32,334 bases of DNA from Sphingopyxis sp. (GTDB taxonomy: Bacteria; Pseudomonadota; Alphaproteobacteria; Sphingomonadales; Sphingomonadaceae): NCBI RefSeq assembly GCF_019459305.1, contig NZ_JAIBES010000150.1, positions 1 to 32,334 on the forward strand, in the 5' to 3' direction. The translations under genes were made by a program, and so were the position numbers. The notes below the pieces were generated by a model. That model was not told where the DNA came from and did not search any database. It worked only from the letters and a program-made list of their open reading frames with translations. Below are positions 15,513-23,390 of this stretch, one piece after another. The first letter of the stretch is position 1; the number at the start of each line of letters is the position of its first letter.

Positions 15513-16868
15513 ATGGATGGAATGTCGCTTCTCGTCGCCCTTGTCGCCCTCGCCATCGGCAGTCTGATCGGCTGGCTGTTCGCCGGTCGGCAATCGGGCG
15601 CGCTCAAGGCCGAACGCGACGGGTTGTCCGAGCGGTTCAAAGTTGCGGTCACTGACCTGGCCGCCGAGGCCGAGGCACGCAAGACAGCCGACATCCAGCT
15701 CGCCTCGCTGCTCAGCGAACAGCGCGCGCGCGACGCCGCGCATGACGCCCAGATCGTGCAGCTGAAGGACGCACAGGCGGCGCTCACGACGCAGTTCCGC
15801 GAAGTCGGGCAGGTGATGCTCGACGGCGCGCAAAAGGCGTTCCTCGAACGTGCCGAGGCACGCTTCAAGGAAAGCGAAGCGACCGCCGGACAGAATCTGA
15901 AGGCGCTGCTGTCGCCCGTCCACGAGCGGCTGCAGAAATATGAGGAAGCGGTCGGCAAGGTCGAGGCCGAGCGGCGCGACGCTTTTGGCCTGCTCCACGG
16001 CCAGATCGCGGCGATGCGCGAAGGCACCGAACGTGTGTCGAGCGAGGCGGCGAAGCTGGTCAACGCGCTGCGCAACGCGCCCAAGGCGCGCGGGCGCTGG
16101 GGCGAGCAGCAGCTCAAGAACGTTCTCGAAAGCTGCGGCCTGTCCGAACATGCCGATTTCCAGACCGAGGTCAGCGTGACCGATGGCGACGGCGGCCGGC
16201 TGCGCCCCGATGTCGTCGTCAAGGTGCCGGGCGGGCAGAGCTTGGTGATTGACGCCAAAGTGTCGCTCAACGCCTATCAGGATGCGTTCGGCGCGGTCGA
16301 GGAGCGCGAGAAAGCGCTGCATCTCGTCGCCCACGCAGCGGCAATGAAGGCGCATGTCAACACGCTGGGCGCCAAGGCCTATTGGAACCAGTTCGACGAC
16401 ACCCCCGATTTTGTCGTGATGTTTGTGCCGGGCGAACATTTCCTCGCCGCGGCGCTCGATCAGGATCCGACGCTGTGGGACTATGCGTTCGAGCGCAAGG
16501 TGCTGCTCGCGACCCCGACCAACCTCATCGCAATCGCGCGCACCGTCGCGGCAGTGTGGCGGCAGGAAAAGCTCGCCAATCAGGCGCGCGAGATCGCCGC
16601 GCTCGGCAAGGAGTTGTACGCGCGCATGTCGGTGATGGGGTCGCACATCGCCAAAGTCGGGCGCAATCTCGACCAGGCGACCGGCGCTTACAACGCCTTT
16701 GTCGGCAGCTTCGAATCGCAGGTGCTGACGCAGGCGAAGCGATTCGAGGCGCTCGATATCGAGACGGGCGACAAGGAGATTGCCGTGCTGCCGGTCGTCG
16801 AACAGGCGGCGCGCCCGCTCGCGAAGCTGGCGGCGGCGCCGGCGGCGGTCAACGACGCGGGGGAATAG
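15513..16868 (+). CDS. rmuC: DNA recombination protein RmuC
   Basis: A 451-residue protein with one N-terminal transmembrane helix (residues 4-24, LLVALVALAIGSLIGWLFAG). A long coiled coil follows to about 150, then the RmuC domain, a nuclease-like fold with RGRWGEQQLKNVLE, DVVVKVPGGQSLVIDAKVSL and PDFVVMFVPGE. The Asp-Ala-Lys segment fits the PD-(D/E)xK-type active site. RmuC limits inversions at short inverted repeats in E. coli; that role is transferred from the family. It follows the PH-domain gene by 68 bases on the same strand. An alternative ATG lies three codons in. Confidence 0.94.
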   Translation: MDGMSLLVALVALAIGSLIGWLFAGRQSGALKAERDGLSERFKVAVTDLAAEAEARKTADIQLASLLSEQRARDAAHDAQIVQLKDAQAALTTQFREVGQVMLDGAQKAFLERAEARFKESEATAGQNLKALLSPVHERLQKYEEAVGKVEAERRDAFGLLHGQIAAMREGTERVSSEAAKLVNALRNAPKARGRWGEQQLKNVLESCGLSEHADFQTEVSVTDGDGGRLRPDVVVKVPGGQSLVIDAKVSLNAYQDAFGAVEEREKALHLVAHAAAMKAHVNTLGAKAYWNQFDDTPDFVVMFVPGEHFLAAALDQDPTLWDYAFERKVLLATPTNLIAIARTVAAVWRQEKLANQAREIAALGKELYARMSVMGSHIAKVGRNLDQATGAYNAFVGSFESQVLTQAKRFEALDIETGDKEIAVLPVVEQAARPLAKLAAAPAAVNDAGE

Positions 16869-16878
16869 CGCCGCGGGT

Positions 16879-16980
16879 CATTCCAAAATCCGTTCGCCCT
16901 GAGCTTGTCGAAGGGCAGTTCTGGTCATTGAGCGCGGAGGAGGAAGGACGGTGCTTCGACAAGCTCAGCACGAACGGAAT
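16879..16980. repeat. Dispersed palindrome, CGTTCGCCCTGAG family
   Basis: The left arm has ATTCCAAAATCCGTTCG, then CCCTGAGCTTGTCGAAG; the right arm has CTTCGACAAGCTCAGCACG, then AACGGAAT. The arms pair over about 30 bases around a purine-rich centre. It lies between convergent rmuC and the META-domain gene and shares its core with 11210-11336. Confidence 0.85.
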
Positions 16981-16992
16981 ATGGCATGACAG

Positions 16993-17703
16993 TTAGATCG
17001 CCCGCTTCAGTACAGCTGTCCGCCCGCCGCTCCCGGTCAAAATCAGCGTTCCGTCGTCGGCGAAGGTCAGGCTGACCGGCGCCGCCATCAATTGGAAAAA
17101 TGCCGCTTCCTGTGTCATGCCCGCTCCCGGGCACGCCATTTCGGTCGCCATCAGCGGCCCTGCGGTGAGATTGCCGTCCGCCGCCGAATAGCCGCCCGAG
17201 AAGCGGTTGCAACCCGCGCTACCGCTCAGCCGCGCGCCGTCAAACTGGAGCGAAGTCGGCCGATCCTTCGCCACCCCGACTCCGCCGATCGACACAAAGA
17301 TCCAGCTCGTTCCGGCGAGCGTGTCGGGCGGCAGGATCTTGCCGCCGCAGCCTTGCAGCGTCTTGCCGTCGGCAACGACGCGCACCGTATCGGCAAAGCG
17401 GCGATCGCTCATCCCGTCGCTGCACGGCGCGGTCTTGATCACCACCGATAGCCGGTCGGTAACATAGGTGCGGCCGTTCAGCGACGGTTTGGCGCCGGGG
17501 TTCGGCACCATGATCTTGGTCGCGCCATAGTCGCCGTCATAGTTGAGCCGCGCCGGGGTGATCTCGAGCGTCCAGCCCGGCTCGGTGCCGAGCGCCAGAT
17601 AGGCGGCGGCAGGAGCTCCGCCGGGGCTCTGCGGCGGCGATTGAGTCGCGGGCGCGCAGGCGGCGAGCGCGGGAAGGGTGAGCAGGGGTAACATGCGGAT
17701 CAT
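16993..17703 (-). CDS. META-domain (HslJ-like) lipoprotein
   Basis: A 236-residue exported protein. The signal MIRMLPLLTLPALAAC ends in a lipobox, with Cys16 as probable lipid anchor. The first half (residues 30-130) is an uncharacterised beta-rich domain with paired cysteines (APCSDGMSD, LQGCGGK), of the type found in COG3650-like proteins. The second half (135-236) is a META/HslJ domain: LAGTSWIFVSIGG, SGSAGCNRFSGGY, MACPG and a terminal beta strand. HslJ-like proteins are linked to envelope stress and novobiocin resistance in E. coli. AAAGGAG sits six bases before the ATG at 17703; a longer upstream frame runs into a repeat and is rejected. It is monocistronic. Confidence 0.88.
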   Translation of the reverse strand: MIRMLPLLTLPALAACAPATQSPPQSPGGAPAAAYLALGTEPGWTLEITPARLNYDGDYGATKIMVPNPGAKPSLNGRTYVTDRLSVVIKTAPCSDGMSDRRFADTVRVVADGKTLQGCGGKILPPDTLAGTSWIFVSIGGVGVAKDRPTSLQFDGARLSGSAGCNRFSGGYSAADGNLTAGPLMATEMACPGAGMTQEAAFFQLMAAPVSLTFADDGTLILTGSGGRTAVLKRAI

Positions 17704-17716
17704 TACAGGCTCCTTT

Positions 17717-17803
17717 ACTCCGTTCGTGTCGAGCGAGTTCGAGACACCCGTCGGCATCGTATAAGGCCGAAAGGCATCTCGACTTCGCTCGATGCGAACA
17801 GGA
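17717..17803. repeat. Dispersed palindrome, GTTCGTGTCGAGCGA variant
   Basis: The left arm CCGTTCGTGTCGAGCGAG...GAGACACC pairs imperfectly with the right arm GGCATCTCGACTTCGCTCG...ATGCGAAC across a loop of about 25 bases. It lies just upstream of the META-domain gene. It looks like a diverged relative of the repeats at 11210 and 16879. Confidence 0.7.
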
Positions 17804-17864
17804 AGAGAGGGTGTGGTAATAGCATGATGTTGGCGGGCGGCTGAACAGAAATGCCGTCCACGGT

Positions 17865-18677
17865 TCAGCGTCGTCGCTGGTTCAGCACCTCATACGCCAT
17901 CACCGCGGTCGCGACCGCAGCGTTCAGGCTATCGGCCTTGCCCAGCATGGGCATCTTCACGCGCGCGTCGGCGGCGTCAGCATAGGCGGGCGGCATTCCT
18001 TGCGATTCATTGCCGGTGAGGATGAAGGTCGGCGCCGTATAGCGCACCGCCTGATAATCCTGCGTGTCATCGCCGAGCCAAGTCGCGACGAGTTGCCCTG
18101 GCCCCTGCCGCAGCCAGGTCAGGAACTCGTCCCAGCGTGCCTGCACCAGCGCTTGCGTAAAGATTGCCCCCATGCTCGCGCGCACCGCTTCGACCGCATA
18201 GGGATCGGTGCTCTCGTCGAGCAGGATCAGCCCGCCCGCGCCGACCGCATCGCCGGTGCGCAGCATCGTACCGAGATTGCCGGGGTCGCGCAGGCGCTCG
18301 GCAACGAGCCAAATCGACGCGGTGCTGCGGTCGAGATCGGCGAGGGTGGTTTTGGGTTCGGCGTAGATGCCGACAACGGTCTGGGCATTGTCCTTGCCCG
18401 ACAATTTGGAGAGGATCGCGGGCGTCGTGTCGATCACTTCGCCGCCCGCGGACAGCGTGTCGGCGACCAGCGCCGCGGCGAGCGGGTGCGCGTCGCCCTC
18501 TGGCCCGAGGAACAGCCACAACGGCAGAACCCCCGCCGCGCGCGCCTCGGTCGCGATGCGCAGACCTTCGGCCAGGAACAGTCCCTCGGCGCGGCGATGG
18601 CGTTTCTCGCGCAACAACCGCATCCGCTTGATCAGCGGGTTGGAGAGACTTTCGATTTGGGAGCGGCGACCGGTCAT
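17865..18677 (-). CDS. SpoU/TrmH-family RNA 2'-O-methyltransferase
   Basis: A 270-residue SPOUT methyltransferase that uses S-adenosylmethionine to methylate ribose in rRNA or tRNA; the target is not determinable here. The N-terminal substrate-binding domain (IESLSNPLIKRMRLLREKRHR) is typical of RlmB/TrmH relatives. The knotted catalytic domain shows motif 1 (LRDPGNLGTMLRTGDAVGA), motif 2 (FILTGNESQGMP) and motif 3 (DSLNAAVATAVMAYEVL). The ATG at 18677 is chosen because upstream residues would overlap the HPr gene out of register and lack family sequence. It lies four bases after the HPr stop, at the tail of the ChvI/PTS cluster. Confidence 0.92.
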   Translation of the reverse strand: MTGRRSQIESLSNPLIKRMRLLREKRHRRAEGLFLAEGLRIATEARAAGVLPLWLFLGPEGDAHPLAAALVADTLSAGGEVIDTTPAILSKLSGKDNAQTVVGIYAEPKTTLADLDRSTASIWLVAERLRDPGNLGTMLRTGDAVGAGGLILLDESTDPYAVEAVRASMGAIFTQALVQARWDEFLTWLRQGPGQLVATWLGDDTQDYQAVRYTAPTFILTGNESQGMPPAYADAADARVKMPMLGKADSLNAAVATAVMAYEVLNQRRR

Positions 18678-18681
18678 CCGG

Positions 18682-18960
18682 TCAATCCTCGCCGAAGCTG
18701 TCCTTGACCAGCCCGACCAGCTTGAGCAGCGCGGCATCGGCGCCGTCGCCGCTGGTGTGGATCGTGATCGTATCGCCTTTCGCGGCGCCCAGCATCATCA
18801 GGCCCATGATCGATGTGCCGTTGACGCGCGATCCGCTCTTTTCGACCTCGACCGACACCGTTTCGGGCAGGCGGCTGACAAAGGTGACGAATTTGGCGCT
18901 GGCGCGCGCATGCAGCCCGCGCTGGTTGGTAATCTCGACGGTCTCCGAAACCGTGGTCAC
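18682..18960 (-). CDS. Phosphocarrier protein HPr (regulatory PTS)
   Basis: A 92-residue HPr. The phosphorylatable His17 lies in NQRGLHARASAKF, and Ser50 in NGTSIMGLMML matches the regulatory serine phosphorylated by HPr kinase. It accepts phosphate from enzyme I (not in this window) and passes it to EIIA proteins. With hprK and an EIIA in the same operon and no sugar permease, it belongs to a regulatory rather than transport PTS, as in other alphaproteobacteria. Its ATG overlaps the EIIA stop (ATGA). Confidence 0.95.
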   Translation of the reverse strand: MTTVSETVEITNQRGLHARASAKFVTFVSRLPETVSVEVEKSGSRVNGTSIMGLMMLGAAKGDTITIHTSGDGADAALLKLVGLVKDSFGED

Positions 18961-19385
18961 GAACCAACCCCCAGCATTTCGGAGGCGACCGAAATATATT
19001 TCTGCCCGGCTTCCTTCGCCGCGATCACTGCGGCGCGCAGCTCCATCGACTTGCGCGCGCTTTCCAGCCGGATCAGCATCGGCAGATTGACCCCGGCGAT
19101 CACTTCGGTTCGCCCCGATTCGAGCAGGCTAATGGCCAGGTTCGACGGGGTGCCGCCGAATAGGTCGGTCAGCATGACGACGCCGCGGCCTTCGTCGACC
19201 TGGCGAATCGCGTCGGCAATTTCCTTGCGGCGCATTTCCATATTGTCGTTTGGGCCGATGCAGACGGTCGCTATCGCGCGCTGCGGCCCGACGACATGCT
19301 CCATCGCGCGCACCATCTCCTCGGCCAGACGGCCGTGGGTGACAAGGACCATTCCCAGCAACGGCAAGGCTTTATCGGTGGGCAT
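18957..19385 (-). CDS. PTS EIIA component, mannose/fructose (EIIA-Man) family
   Basis: A 142-residue cytosolic protein. The active-site histidine is His17 in GMVLVTHGRLAEEM. The family signatures MLTDLFGGTPSNLA and GVNLPMLIRL are present. No IIB, IIC or IID genes follow, so it probably acts as a phosphorylation sensor rather than in sugar uptake. It lies 14 bases after rapZ and overlaps HPr by four bases. The N-terminus is slightly longer than usual; a second ATG (residue 12) would also keep the active site. Confidence 0.93.
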   Translation of the reverse strand: MPTDKALPLLGMVLVTHGRLAEEMVRAMEHVVGPQRAIATVCIGPNDNMEMRRKEIADAIRQVDEGRGVVMLTDLFGGTPSNLAISLLESGRTEVIAGVNLPMLIRLESARKSMELRAAVIAAKEAGQKYISVASEMLGVGS

Positions 19386-19399
19386 GAACTGCGAGACCC

Positions 19400-20338
19400 T
19401 TATGTTTTTCCAGTCGCTGCGGAAGGCGCAGGCGGGGGCTTGCCCTCAAGCCCATCTTGCGGGGCAGAGTCAAGGTTGCGGTGGGTCAGCACTGGCTCAT
19501 ATCCGGACGCGCGCAGCTTTTGGGCCACACGCGCGGCGACATGGACCGAGCGGTGGCGGCCGCCGGTGCAACCGAACGCTATCGTCACATAGCTTTTGCC
19601 CTCGACGCGGTAGCGCGGCAGCAAAGTCAGGATCAGCTTTTCGATCTGCGCGACGCTGTTTTCATAGGCCGGATCGGCCATCACATAGGCGGCGACGTCG
19701 GCATCGAGCCCGGTGCCGGGTTTCAATTTCGCGTCCCAATGCGGGTTGCGCAGATAACGCATGTCGAACACCAGGTCGGCGTTGCGCGGCAGTCCGCGCG
19801 CGAAACCAAAGCTCAGGATGTTGAGCACCGGCTCATCATGATTGCTGCCGCCAAAGCGCTGGCGGACTTCTTGTTGCAAGTCGTTGCTGCTGTAGTTGGT
19901 CGTGTCGATGACATGCTCGGCCCAGCGGCGCAGCGGCTCCATCATCTCGCGCTCGCGCGCGATGCCGTCGGCGGCGGGGCGATCCTCAGCCATCGGGTGG
20001 CGGCGGCGCGTTTCGGAAAAGCGGCGTTCGAGCTCTGCCCCCGCGCAGTCGAGGAACAGCGTCTGGACGTCGCGCCCGCCGATCTCGCGCAGCGCCTTGA
20101 TCCGCTGCACCAGCAATGCGGGACGAAACCCCCGGCTCCGACTGTCGATCCCGACAGCCAGCGGACGCCCAGCCTCGCTGCGCTTCACCGGCGCGTCGAT
20201 CAGCGTTTCGAGCAGCGCGAGCGGCAGATTGTCGACGACTTCCCAGCCCAAATCTTCAAGCACCTTGAGCACGGTCGATTTGCCCGCACCCGACAGGCCG
20301 GTGACCAAGAGCAGCCGCGGATCGGCGGCGTCCTTCAT
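19400..20338 (-). CDS. rapZ: RapZ/YvcJ-family nucleotide-binding protein (RNase adapter homologue)
   Basis: A 312-residue protein with Walker A GLSGAGKS (residues 14-21) and a Walker B-like region. The C-terminal RapZ domain carries SFGFARGLPRNADLVFDMRYLRNP and TIAFGCTGGRHRSV, the segment that binds amino-sugar metabolites and RNA in the E. coli protein. RapZ guides RNase E to GlmZ in enterobacteria; that small-RNA system is not known in sphingomonads, so the role here is uncertain. Its ATG overlaps the hprK stop. An extension of about 25 residues after the conserved domain is rich in Pro/Ala. Confidence 0.95.
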   Translation of the reverse strand: MKDAADPRLLLVTGLSGAGKSTVLKVLEDLGWEVVDNLPLALLETLIDAPVKRSEAGRPLAVGIDSRSRGFRPALLVQRIKALREIGGRDVQTLFLDCAGAELERRFSETRRRHPMAEDRPAADGIAREREMMEPLRRWAEHVIDTTNYSSNDLQQEVRQRFGGSNHDEPVLNILSFGFARGLPRNADLVFDMRYLRNPHWDAKLKPGTGLDADVAAYVMADPAYENSVAQIEKLILTLLPRYRVEGKSYVTIAFGCTGGRHRSVHVAARVAQKLRASGYEPVLTHRNLDSAPQDGLEGKPPPAPSAATGKT

Positions 20339-20781
20339 GCCCCGTTCGCCAGCCGGTCGAGCGCCAGCATGACCTTAATTGGCGCCGAACCCTCGAACGC
20401 CGACAGCGTGAGCGACGGCAGCTCGTACCCGGCAATCCTTTCGACCGCGCGTTCGGGGGGCATGCGTTCATACCGATCGGCAAGGCGCACCGCGATTGCC
20501 AACGGCACCGGCGCGACCCATGCCTTCTCGACGATCCCCAGACCGCGCACTTCCAGCTTGCCCGCCAGCTCGGCGGGCGGGCGGCACCACAAGCGGTCGC
20601 GTTCGAACCAGATGTCGCAGCGATCGTCGGCGACCAGCCGCGCACCGCGATCGATCAGCCGCAGCGCCAGGTCGGACTTGCCTTGCCCCGACACGCCGAG
20701 CAACAAAATGCCGCGGCTGCCCGCGGCGACGCAGCTCGCGTGGATGTTGACGATATCGGGTCTGGTCCGGCTGGGCAGCAT
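20335..20781 (-). CDS. hprK: Short HPr(Ser) kinase/phosphorylase, catalytic domain only
   Basis: A 148-residue protein corresponding only to the C-terminal kinase domain of Firmicute HprK. It has IHASCVAAGSRG, Walker A GVSGQGKS (residues 29-36), DDRCDIWFERD, and the signature LEVRGLGIVE. The short form is normal in alphaproteobacteria. It should phosphorylate the regulatory serine of HPr (Ser50 of the gene downstream). The ATG at 20781 is chosen because homologues begin about ten residues before HASC; an ATG at 20856 would overlap the kinase gene by 20 bases. It sits between chvG and rapZ. Confidence 0.92.
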   Translation of the reverse strand: MLPSRTRPDIVNIHASCVAAGSRGILLLGVSGQGKSDLALRLIDRGARLVADDRCDIWFERDRLWCRPPAELAGKLEVRGLGIVEKAWVAPVPLAIAVRLADRYERMPPERAVERIAGYELPSLTLSAFEGSAPIKVMLALDRLANGA

Positions 20782-20836
20782 CGGCGCAGGCTTACCGGCG
20801 ACGGGGCGGTGCTGCAAGGCGATAGGCTGTGCGGCC

Positions 20837-22468
20837 TCAACTGTCGGTCGCACCATTCTCGTGTGCGGGCAGCGTGATCAGCAGGCTCGCACCGGATCGG
20901 CCGTCGTCGCGGTCCTTGGCGCTGATCGTGCCGTTATGGCCCTCGATGATTGTGCGGGCGATTGCGAGACCCAGTCCGCTGTGGCGACCAAAGGCCTCGC
21001 CCGGGGGACGTTCGCTGTGAAAGCGGCGGAAAATCGCCTCGCGCTGCGCAGGTTCGATCCCCGGGCCGTCGTCGTCGACCCGAACATGCACCTCGTCGCC
21101 CAGCCGCGTTGCGGCGATACAGACCAGCCCCGCCGCCGGCGAAAAGCTGATCGCATTGTCGATGACATTGTCGATGGCGCGTTCCAGCCGGTGACCGTCG
21201 CCCATCACCAATGTCGTCCCTTTGCGCGGACGGGCAAAGGCGAGGCGCGGGTGCGGCATGTCCGCGTCGATGCGCGCTTGGCGTGCGGCGAGCATCGATT
21301 CGATCATCATCCCGACGTCGATCGGTTCGAACAGGGTGCGCGACAATTGGGCATCGACGCGGCTCGCCTCGCTGATGTCGTTGACCAGCCGGTCGAGCCG
21401 CCGCACATCTTCGTCGGCGATCGCCAGCAATTGTGCGCGCTGTTCGTGATTGCCTACGCGGCCCAATCCCTCGATCGCCGAACGCACCGACGCGATCGGA
21501 TTCTTGAGCTCGTGCGTCACGTCGGCGGCGAAATGTTCGCCTGCGTCGATTCGCTGCCGCAATGCCTGCGTCATGTCCGACAGCGCGCGCGCCAGCGTGC
21601 CGATCTCGTCGCGGCGGCTTGGCAGGCGCGGAACAACAACCTCGCGTGCCCGGCCCAGACGCACGCGCACCGCAGCGCGGGCCAGACGACGCAGGGGCCG
21701 GACGATCGTGCGGGCGAGGAACAGCGACAGCAGAATCGAGGTGATGAGGACCATCGCGACGACCACGGCCAGGCGGAATCGTTCGGCGCGCACGGTACGC
21801 GTGATGTCGCGGGCGTTGAGCGTCATCAACATGACCTGCTGGGTGTCGAGATCGAGCAAGGCCGCGGCGCTCAGCAGCGGGGTCCGTTCGGGTGCGTAGC
21901 GGAAGCGCGCCGCCACCTCGCCGCGTTGTTGCGCCTCGATGACTTCAGGCCATGCCGCAGCACGGTCGACCGCGGGTTCGCGAAAGTCGGGATAGGACGG
22001 CGCGCCGACGATCCAGTCGATGCCGCGGTCCATCGCGCGCGCAGCGTCGCGCTGCCACGCCTGCAAATTGGGATCGCGGAGCGTATAGGTCGCGGGGCCG
22101 GTCGCAAAGCTGTCCGAAAGCAGCCGACCGTCGGCAGCATAGAAACGCAGGCGCGATTCGGTCGCCGCCGTGAATTCGGCGATCAGCCGGTCGCGCTGGT
22201 CGGGGCGTGCGGCCTCGAGCGCGCTGTCGAGGAGCGCGAGCTGGTCCGTCATCACTTCGATGCGCGTATCGACGAGGCGGCTGCGATAGGTGTCGAGATA
22301 ATAAAAGCCGCCCGCGAGCAGCGCGACGGCGAGGATATTGACCGCCAGGATGCGCGTCGTAAGCGACCAGCGCGCCGACCAGACGAGCGGTGATTCCTCC
22401 TGCTCGGCGATGCTTGCGTCGGGTTTGAGGGTGTCAGCTGTCGTCGGCAAAACGATACCCGGCACCAT
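20837..22468 (-). CDS. chvG: Sensor histidine kinase ChvG (ExoS-like)
   Basis: A membrane kinase of about 543 residues. Transmembrane segment 1 lies near residues 42-65 ([20 protein letters not shown]). A periplasmic stimulus-sensing domain follows, then transmembrane 2 ([20 protein letters not shown]), HAMP, and the H-box [12 protein letters not shown] with His319. The N box ([12 protein letters not shown]), G1 (DDDGPGIE), F box and G2 (SGLGLAIA) are all present. ChvG senses acid or envelope conditions in Rhizobiales and phosphorylates ChvI. The start is uncertain: the ATG at 22468 overlaps chvI by 35 bases, and a TTG at 22450 would overlap by 17. No other ATG precedes the first helix. Confidence 0.92.
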   Translation of the reverse strand: MVPGIVLPTTADTLKPDASIAEQEESPLVWSARWSLTTRILAVNILAVALLAGGFYYLDTYRSRLVDTRIEVMTDQLALLDSALEAARPDQRDRLIAEFTAATESRLRFYAADGRLLSDSFATGPATYTLRDPNLQAWQRDAARAMDRGIDWIVGAPSYPDFREPAVDRAAAWPEVIEAQQRGEVAARFRYAPERTPLLSAAALLDLDTQQVMLMTLNARDITRTVRAERFRLAVVVAMVLITSILLSLFLARTIVRPLRRLARAAVRVRLGRAREVVVPRLPSRRDEIGTLARALSDMTQALRQRIDAGEHFAADVTHELKNPIASVRSAIEGLGRVGNHEQRAQLLAIADEDVRRLDRLVNDISEASRVDAQLSRTLFEPIDVGMMIESMLAARQARIDADMPHPRLAFARPRKGTTLVMGDGHRLERAIDNVIDNAISFSPAAGLVCIAATRLGDEVHVRVDDDGPGIEPAQREAIFRRFHSERPPGEAFGRHSGLGLAIARTIIEGHNGTISAKDRDDGRSGASLLITLPAHENGATDS

Positions 22469-23144
22469 AGAGGGTGGCGATCGCGTCGAATTCGGGATCG
22501 ACCTCGCGGAACTTGCGGCGCAGGCGTTTGATGTGGCTGTCGATCGTGCGGTCGTCGATATAGACGTCGTCCTGATAGGCGGCATCCATCAACTGGTTGC
22601 GGCTGCGGACGATGCCGGGGCGCGCGGCGAGCGTTTCGAGGATCAGGAATTCGGTGACGGTCAAGGTCACATCCTTGCCGTCCCAAGCGACCTTGTGCCG
22701 CGCTGGGTCCATGCTGAGCCGCCCGCGGGTGATCGGCTCAGCCACCGGTTCGTCGTCAGCTGGGGGCGCGTTCTGGTTCAGCTCGACGCGGCGCAGGATC
22801 GCCCGGATGCGCGCGATTACTAAGCGCTGGGAAAATGGTTTGGCGATATAGTCGTCGGCGCCCATCGCCAGCCCCAGCGCCTCGTCGATCTCGTCGTCCT
22901 TGCTGGTCAGGAAGATAACGGGAAGCTGGCTTTTTTCGCGCAGGCGGCGGAGCAGTTCGAGCCCGTCCATGCGCGGCATCTTGATGTCGAACACGGCAAG
23001 GTCGGGGGGATTGTCGATCAGCGGCTTCAGCGCCGCCTCGCCATCCGAATAGACGCGCGTTACAAACCCCTCGGCCTGGAGCGCGATGGAGAGCGATTGC
23101 AGGATGTTGCGGTCGTCGTCGACCAGCGCGATTGTTGCCGTCAT
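22434..23144 (-). CDS. chvI: Response regulator ChvI (OmpR family)
   Basis: A 236-residue transcription factor. The receiver domain has the acidic pocket VDDD (8-11), phospho-acceptor Asp53 in [12 protein letters not shown], a conserved threonine in LTSKDD and a lysine in AKPFS. The winged-helix DNA-binding domain carries [15 protein letters not shown] and [21 protein letters not shown], ending [12 protein letters not shown]. It pairs with the ChvG kinase downstream (overlap). GGAAAGAG lies just before the ATG at 23144; a longer upstream frame has no receiver-like sequence. In related bacteria ChvI controls envelope, exopolysaccharide and acid responses. It is divergent from pckA, as in several alphaproteobacteria. 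Confidence 0.96.
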   Translation of the reverse strand: MTATIALVDDDRNILQSLSIALQAEGFVTRVYSDGEAALKPLIDNPPDLAVFDIKMPRMDGLELLRRLREKSQLPVIFLTSKDDEIDEALGLAMGADDYIAKPFSQRLVIARIRAILRRVELNQNAPPADDEPVAEPITRGRLSMDPARHKVAWDGKDVTLTVTEFLILETLAARPGIVRSRNQLMDAAYQDDVYIDDRTIDSHIKRLRRKFREVDPEFDAIATLYGAGYRFADDS

Positions 23145-23238
23145 GCTCTTTCCGTTGGGCGGGGCCGGGAGCAGAGCTAGCCTATCCCGCCGCGACCGAC
23201 AACCGTCACAGAACGGCACGGGCGCACGCGGGAATCTT

Positions 23239-23267
23239 TTGACCTCGTCCGGCATCCTCGCTAACGC
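23239..23267 (+). promoter_or_regulatory. Possible sigma-70 promoter for pckA
   Basis: TTGACC at 23239-23244 is followed after 17 bases by TAACGC. The -35 is good but the -10 is weak, and it leaves a leader of about 115 bases. It lies in the 246-base gap between chvI and pckA, where ChvI could also bind. Tentative. Confidence 0.3.
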
Positions 23268-23390
23268 GACGCATAATTTACGGAATCGGCGTCACGTCGG
23301 CACCCATGGTAATGCGGGCCTGCCCTTATGCGCGGTCTCCTCTGCATACCTATGCAATCGGTGCCGACGGACATGGGAAAGGCTTGAACG

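Noticed and set aside
18957..19385. Sugar-transport PTS
   Set aside because: No EIIB, EIIC or EIID genes are nearby; the EIIA and HPr sit with hprK and rapZ, matching a regulatory PTS.
19457..22393. Very long open frame (about 978 codons) on the plus strand opposite rapZ, hprK and chvG
   Set aside because: It runs antisense to three well-supported genes, has no recognisable domain, and is rich in Arg/Gly/Ala as expected from high-GC codon bias.
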